Positions 5,139 to 8,512 of a stretch of DNA of 8,512 bases are shown here, in pieces (within the stretch, counting starts at the first letter, position 1; each line of letters opens with the position of its first letter). The position numbers and the translations under genes are program-made. Under the pieces are notes generated by a model. The model was not told the DNA's origin. It worked only from the letters and a program-made list of their open reading frames with translations, and did no database searches. This DNA is from an uncultured Clostridium sp. (GTDB lineage: Bacteria > Bacillota_A > Clostridia > TANB77 > CAG-508), in NCBI GenBank assembly GCA_905200315.1, contig CAJKKA010000063.1, forward strand, positions 1-8,512, read 5' to 3'.

Positions 5139-5179
5139 ATGTCAAACGTTGTAGGGGTCGGCGTCTCGACGACCCGAAA
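5139..5179. repeat. Compact TGTAGGGG palindromic repeat (copy C)
   Basis: An ATGTCAAACGT flank leads into TGTAGGGG, then arms GGGTCGGCG (5155-5163) and CGACGACCC (5167-5175) with a TCT loop and one internal mismatch. It is the compact form of copy B (4086-4181). Confidence 0.8.
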
Positions 5180-5259
5180 TATGAAATTTTTAATATATTA
5201 CAAAATAATGAAAAAAATATTCAATATTGTAGGCTGAAATGGTATTTCATGCAAAAAAA

Positions 5260-5265
5260 TATAAT
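5260..5265 (+). promoter_or_regulatory. Possible -10 box for rsmB
   Basis: A perfect TATAAT lies 31 bases before the rsmB start, but I see no acceptable -35 box at 16-18 bases and no TGN extension. A small hairpin TGAAAT-GGT-ATTTCA (5235-5249) occupies that place. Confidence 0.3.
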
Positions 5266-5296
5266 GTAAATAAAAAATAAAAGAATGGAGAGAAAA

Positions 5297-6628
5297 ATGG
5301 ATTATCCAAGAAAATTAGCTTTAGAAGCTTTATATAAAATAGATAATGAAGAGGCATATTCTAATATAGTTTTAGACGAATTATTAAACAAAAATAGAAA
5401 TGCACTTTCAAATAAAGACATAAATTTTATTTCTGAACTTCTTTATGGTGTTACAACGTGGAAATTGACACTAGATACAATAATACAGAAATATTCTAAA
5501 ATAAAAATAAAAAAAATTTCACCATGGGTTATAAATATATTAAGAATGGGAGCATACCAAATTGTATTTTTAGATAAAGTGCCAAAATCTGCTGCTGTAA
5601 ATGAAAGTGTGAATTTATGCAAAAAATATGGAGTGAAATCTGTTGGATTCGTGAATGCTATTCTAAGAAAAATAGAAAAAAAAGATTACTTAGAATTATT
5701 TGAAATTAAAGATGAAATAGAAAAAATATCTAAAACAAATTCAATGCCACAGTGGATTGTAAAAGAACTTGCAAAAGAGTTTGACACAGAAAAAGTAAAT
5801 GAAATATGTGAAAATTCAAATTTAAAACCAAAAATAACAATAAGAGTTAATAATTTAAAAACCACAAAAAGTGAATTAATAAAAAAATTACAGAGTAAAA
5901 AAATAGAGGTTGAAGAAGGGAGTTTAGAAGATTTTCTATATTTAAAAAATGTAAAAAATATAACAAAATTAGAAGAATACAAACAAGGCTTATTTACAAT
6001 GCAAGATGAATCTGCTGGCTTAACAGCTCTTGTATTAAATCCAAAAGAAGGCGAAAATATATTAGATTGTTGTAGTGCACCAGGTGGAAAAACAACTTAT
6101 ATTGCTGAAATAATGAATAATAATGGAAATATAATTGCATGGGATTTACATAAAAAAAGGCTTGAAAAAGTAAAGGAAAATAGCAAAAGATTAGGAATAA
6201 ATATAATAAAAACAGAAGTAAATGATGCAACAATTTTAAAAGAAGAATATATTGAAAAATTTGATAAAATTTTAATAGATGCACCATGTTTAGGATTAGG
6301 AGTAATTAAAAGGAAACCAGATATAAAATGGCAAAGAAAATTCGAAGATATAATAGAAATATCAAAAATTCAAGAAAAAATTTTAAATATATGTTCAAAG
6401 TATTTAAAAAGAGGTGGAATTTTAGTATATTCAACATGTAGTATAATTCAGGCAGAAAACGACATAATAATACAAAATTTTATTAATGATAGTATATTTG
6501 ATTTAGAAGAAATTAATAACATAAATATAAGTAAAATAGAAAACAAAATTGAGAGAAAAGGTGTAAAAAAGCTATATCCAAATGAAAAAATGGATGGTTT
6601 TTTTATAGCAAAATTAATAAAAAAATAA
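5297..6628 (+). CDS. rsmB: 16S rRNA (cytosine-967-C5)-methyltransferase
   Basis: Transfers a methyl group from S-adenosylmethionine to C967 (E. coli numbering) of 16S rRNA. The N-terminal NusB-like RNA-binding domain (about 1-135) starts PRKLALEALYKI. The Rossmann methyltransferase domain holds the SAM motif LDCCSAPGGKT (256-266), IDAPCLGLGVIKRKPDIKW with Cys331, and VYSTCSI with Cys381. These two catalytic cysteines are 50 residues apart, as in E. coli RsmB. Length 443 is typical. I chose ATG 5297 because GGAGAG (5287-5292) precedes it properly; ATG 5285 has no ribosome site and would add MERK. In many Firmicutes rsmB lies next to fmt, def and rlmN; here it is between a sporulation operon and a pilus gene. 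No clear terminator follows. Confidence 0.95.
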   Translation: MDYPRKLALEALYKIDNEEAYSNIVLDELLNKNRNALSNKDINFISELLYGVTTWKLTLDTIIQKYSKIKIKKISPWVINILRMGAYQIVFLDKVPKSAAVNESVNLCKKYGVKSVGFVNAILRKIEKKDYLELFEIKDEIEKISKTNSMPQWIVKELAKEFDTEKVNEICENSNLKPKITIRVNNLKTTKSELIKKLQSKKIEVEEGSLEDFLYLKNVKNITKLEEYKQGLFTMQDESAGLTALVLNPKEGENILDCCSAPGGKTTYIAEIMNNNGNIIAWDLHKKRLEKVKENSKRLGINIIKTEVNDATILKEEYIEKFDKILIDAPCLGLGVIKRKPDIKWQRKFEDIIEISKIQEKILNICSKYLKRGGILVYSTCSIIQAENDIIIQNFINDSIFDLEEINNINISKIENKIERKGVKKLYPNEKMDGFFIAKLIKK

Positions 6629-6681
6629 TATTACATTTACATTACGAAAATAATACATTTTTATTACAATTAAGAAAAATA

Positions 6682-6710
6682 TTGACTTTTTTAGATAAAA
6701 AAAAGATAAT
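6682..6710 (+). promoter_or_regulatory. Sigma-A promoter of the pilM/pilN-like gene
   Basis: TTGACT (6682-6687) and GATAAT (6705-6710) are 17 bases apart, near consensus. Transcription should begin near 6717, giving an 85-base A/T-rich leader before the ATG at 6802. It shows the pilus gene need not depend on read-through from rsmB. Confidence 0.75.
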
Positions 6711-6801
6711 ATACAAAGAAAAAATGAGCTTATTATGTAAAAATTACAAGTATTATAAATTACAAAAAAATTAATAATATACATATGAAAAGGAGAGAAA
6801 A

Positions 6802-8457
6802 ATGCCAAGCTGTTTAGGTTTGTATATTGAGAAGAATATAATTAAATATGCAAAAGTTTCTAAAGACCATGAACTTATTAAAGTAGATTCTTATGGTGTT
6901 AAATTTTATGACAAAATTAGTGAGGCAATTTCTCAAATCATTGCTGAAACTTATAGTTATAAAACACCAATTAGTATTAATTTATCAAATGAAATGTATA
7001 ATTACTTTGATATTTTTAGTTTATTAAATAAAGGAGATATTCCAAAAGCAATAGATACAGAATTTGAAAGTATTTGCGATGAAAAGGAATATAATAAAAA
7101 TGCATTAGAAACAAGATATATTATGTCTTCTAATATAGAAAATAGAGAAAAACTAAGGGTTGTGCATGTATCTGTTAACAAAAGCGAAATAAGCAATAAA
7201 GTGCAAATACTAGAAGGAAACAAAGTTGGAGCAATAATACCAATTTCAATAAGTATACCAAACCTTATAGATACAAAATTAAAAGAAAATGTGCTAATTG
7301 TTAACATAGAAGAAAAAACAACTGTTACATCTATAATAGATAATAATGTATACAATGTTCAAATATTGGAAGAAGGCTCAAAACAAATATTAGATAACAT
7401 TAATATTAAAGAAAATTCATATCAAAAGGCATATGATATATGTAAAAATACAACAATATATACATCTGGTAGTCAAGAATTACAAATGGATGGTAACGAT
7501 TATTTAGATGATATAATGCCAACTTTATATAATATTGTAAGTAAAGTAAAAAATATAGTTGAAAATAGTCCACAGGAAATAGAAAAAGTATATATAACAG
7601 GAACTGCTTCTGTAATATCTAATATAGATTTATATTTTAGCGAATATTTAAATAGTACAAAATGTGAAATTCTAAAACCATATTTTATAAGTACAGGGTT
7701 AAAAAGTATAAATATAAAAGATTTTATAGAAGTGAATTCAGCAATATCGCTAGCACTTAATTATTTAGGTGTAGGAATTGAAGGAATGAATTTTAGAAAA
7801 GTTCCTCTTTCAGAAAAAATAAACGAAATAATGAATATTCAAGTTGGTGGAGCGAAAAAATTAAAAAATAAATCAGAAAGCAAAGAGAAAAAAGAAAGAA
7901 AAATAAAAAAGCCTAATTTAGATTTTAATTTTGATTTAACAGGAGAATTAGACGGAATAGAAAAAATAATATTAAGAATAGCGGGAGTACTTTTAGGAAC
8001 TATTATTATCTTCATTATTTTATCTGGTATATTAACAAATAATATGAAAAATAAAGAAGAGGATGTAGATAGTTTAATCTCAGATACAAAGCAACAAATA
8101 TCTAAAATTTCAAGTGATAACGATAAAGTTAATTCAAAAACTTCATCATATCAAGAATTAATAGATAAGCTAAATAAAGTAAATGAAGCTTTAGCAGAAA
8201 AATATTCATTAAAAGATGCAATTCCAAATTTATTAAATGAAATTATGTATGTAATTCCAAAAGATGTACAAGTTACATCTATACAAAATACTACAAATAA
8301 ACATGTAAAAATAGAAGCACAATCAGAAAAATATGAGCAACTAGGATATTTTAAAGGTCAAATAAAAAATGAAGGATTACTATTAAATGTGATTTCGGAT
8401 CAAGGTGTAAAAAATGGGGATATTGTAAAAATTACAATAGAAGGAGATTTACCATGA
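6802..8457 (+). CDS. PilM-PilN fusion-like type IV pilus assembly protein
   Basis: In type IV pilus machines PilM is a cytoplasmic actin-like ATPase bound to the short N-terminal tail of the membrane protein PilN. Here both seem joined in 551 residues. Residues 1-335 resemble PilM in layout: GLYIEKNIIKYAKV (5-18) at phosphate-1, VLIVNIEEKTTVTSI (164-178) at phosphate-2, VYITGTAS (263-270) at the adenosine loop. A charged linker (KSESKEKKERKIKKP, about 356-370) precedes one membrane helix at about 394-413. A coiled-coil-like stretch (415-470) leads into a PilN-like domain, IPNLLNEIMYVIPKDVQVTSI and onward. The Asp and Gly expected in both phosphate motifs are replaced, so ATP binding is doubtful. 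ATG has AGGAGAG (6791-6797) upstream. The next gene overlaps by ATGA. The domain assignment is by pattern, not search. Confidence 0.75.
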   Translation: MPSCLGLYIEKNIIKYAKVSKDHELIKVDSYGVKFYDKISEAISQIIAETYSYKTPISINLSNEMYNYFDIFSLLNKGDIPKAIDTEFESICDEKEYNKNALETRYIMSSNIENREKLRVVHVSVNKSEISNKVQILEGNKVGAIIPISISIPNLIDTKLKENVLIVNIEEKTTVTSIIDNNVYNVQILEEGSKQILDNINIKENSYQKAYDICKNTTIYTSGSQELQMDGNDYLDDIMPTLYNIVSKVKNIVENSPQEIEKVYITGTASVISNIDLYFSEYLNSTKCEILKPYFISTGLKSINIKDFIEVNSAISLALNYLGVGIEGMNFRKVPLSEKINEIMNIQVGGAKKLKNKSESKEKKERKIKKPNLDFNFDLTGELDGIEKIILRIAGVLLGTIIIFIILSGILTNNMKNKEEDVDSLISDTKQQISKISSDNDKVNSKTSSYQELIDKLNKVNEALAEKYSLKDAIPNLLNEIMYVIPKDVQVTSIQNTTNKHVKIEAQSEKYEQLGYFKGQIKNEGLLLNVISDQGVKNGDIVKITIEGDLP

Positions 8458-8512
8458 TAAGAAAAATTTTAATGAGTGTACTTACTATATTATTAGCTGT
8501 TTTAACATATTT
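8454..8512 (+). CDS. Start of a membrane protein, probably the next pilus assembly gene (partial)
   Basis: The ATG overlaps the preceding TGA (ATGA), with AAGGAG (8441-8446) seven bases before it. The 19 complete codons give a basic start MIRK followed by a hydrophobic run (LMSVLTILLAVLTY), which is a membrane anchor or signal peptide. In pilMNO operons this place belongs to PilO, a PilN partner with an N-terminal anchor. Position and hydrophobicity fit, but nothing specific to PilO is visible before the window ends. Confidence 0.7.
   Translation, partial: MIRKILMSVLTILLAVLTY

Noticed and set aside
5044..5179. Closely spaced palindromes considered as a CRISPR array
   Set aside because: The units differ in sequence and orientation and there are no regular spacers; they are separate palindromic repeats.
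5686..6287. Two minus-strand open frames of about 97 codons inside rsmB
   Set aside because: They are antisense shadows of the methyltransferase, rich in Phe/Leu/Ser as expected for the complement of Lys/Glu-rich coding sequence.
6724..6774. A 16-codon upstream frame (MSLLCKNYKYYKLQKN) in the leader of the pilM/pilN-like gene
   Set aside because: No Shine-Dalgarno precedes its ATG and the composition is that of random A/T-rich sequence.

Overview
The window is very AT-rich and encodes an endospore-forming, low-GC Gram-positive bacterium, most likely a member of the Clostridia. The evidence is a spoVAC-spoVAD-spoVAE set (the reduced clostridial form), strong AAGGAGG-type ribosome sites, an infC-rpmI-rplT operon with a Firmicute-style leader, a dockerin-like EF-hand on a cell-wall peptidase and a type IV pilus gene. 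I cannot name a genus.

Layout. At 11-715 (+) is an M23 peptidase with a dockerin-like calcium loop. Its 5' end is uncertain because the first ~55 bases differ in composition and carry an in-frame stop. A long-stem terminator follows at 721-779. Positions 780-900 hold nothing recognisable. From 901 there is a near-consensus sigma-A promoter, a structured leader ending in an intrinsic terminator (probable L20 autoregulatory leader), and then infC, rpmI and rplT. infC appears to start at a rare AUA codon at 1118. A bidirectional terminator at 2291-2320 separates rplT from the convergent sporulation operon.

The minus-strand operon at 4913-2319 reads dodecin-like gene, spoVAC, spoVAD, spoVAE. A good forespore (sigma-F/sigma-G type) promoter lies in front of the dodecin gene, so this small protein is probably co-expressed with the dipicolinic acid (DPA) channel proteins in the developing spore. 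The gaps spoVAC-spoVAD and spoVAD-spoVAE are long for this operon and hold copies of a GC-rich palindromic repeat family with the core TGTAGGGG. Three more copies or half-copies lie in the divergent gap between the dodecin gene and rsmB.

On the plus strand, rsmB (16S rRNA m5C methyltransferase, 5297-6628) stands apart from its common fmt/rlmN neighbours. A strong sigma-A promoter at 6682-6710 then drives a 551-residue protein with a PilM-like actin fold, one membrane helix and a PilN-like extracytoplasmic part, that is, a PilM-PilN fusion whose nucleotide-binding motifs look degenerate. A further membrane protein gene overlaps its stop codon (ATGA) and runs off the window; it is probably the next pilus assembly gene. 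I saw no tRNA, rRNA, CRISPR array or intact transposase gene.
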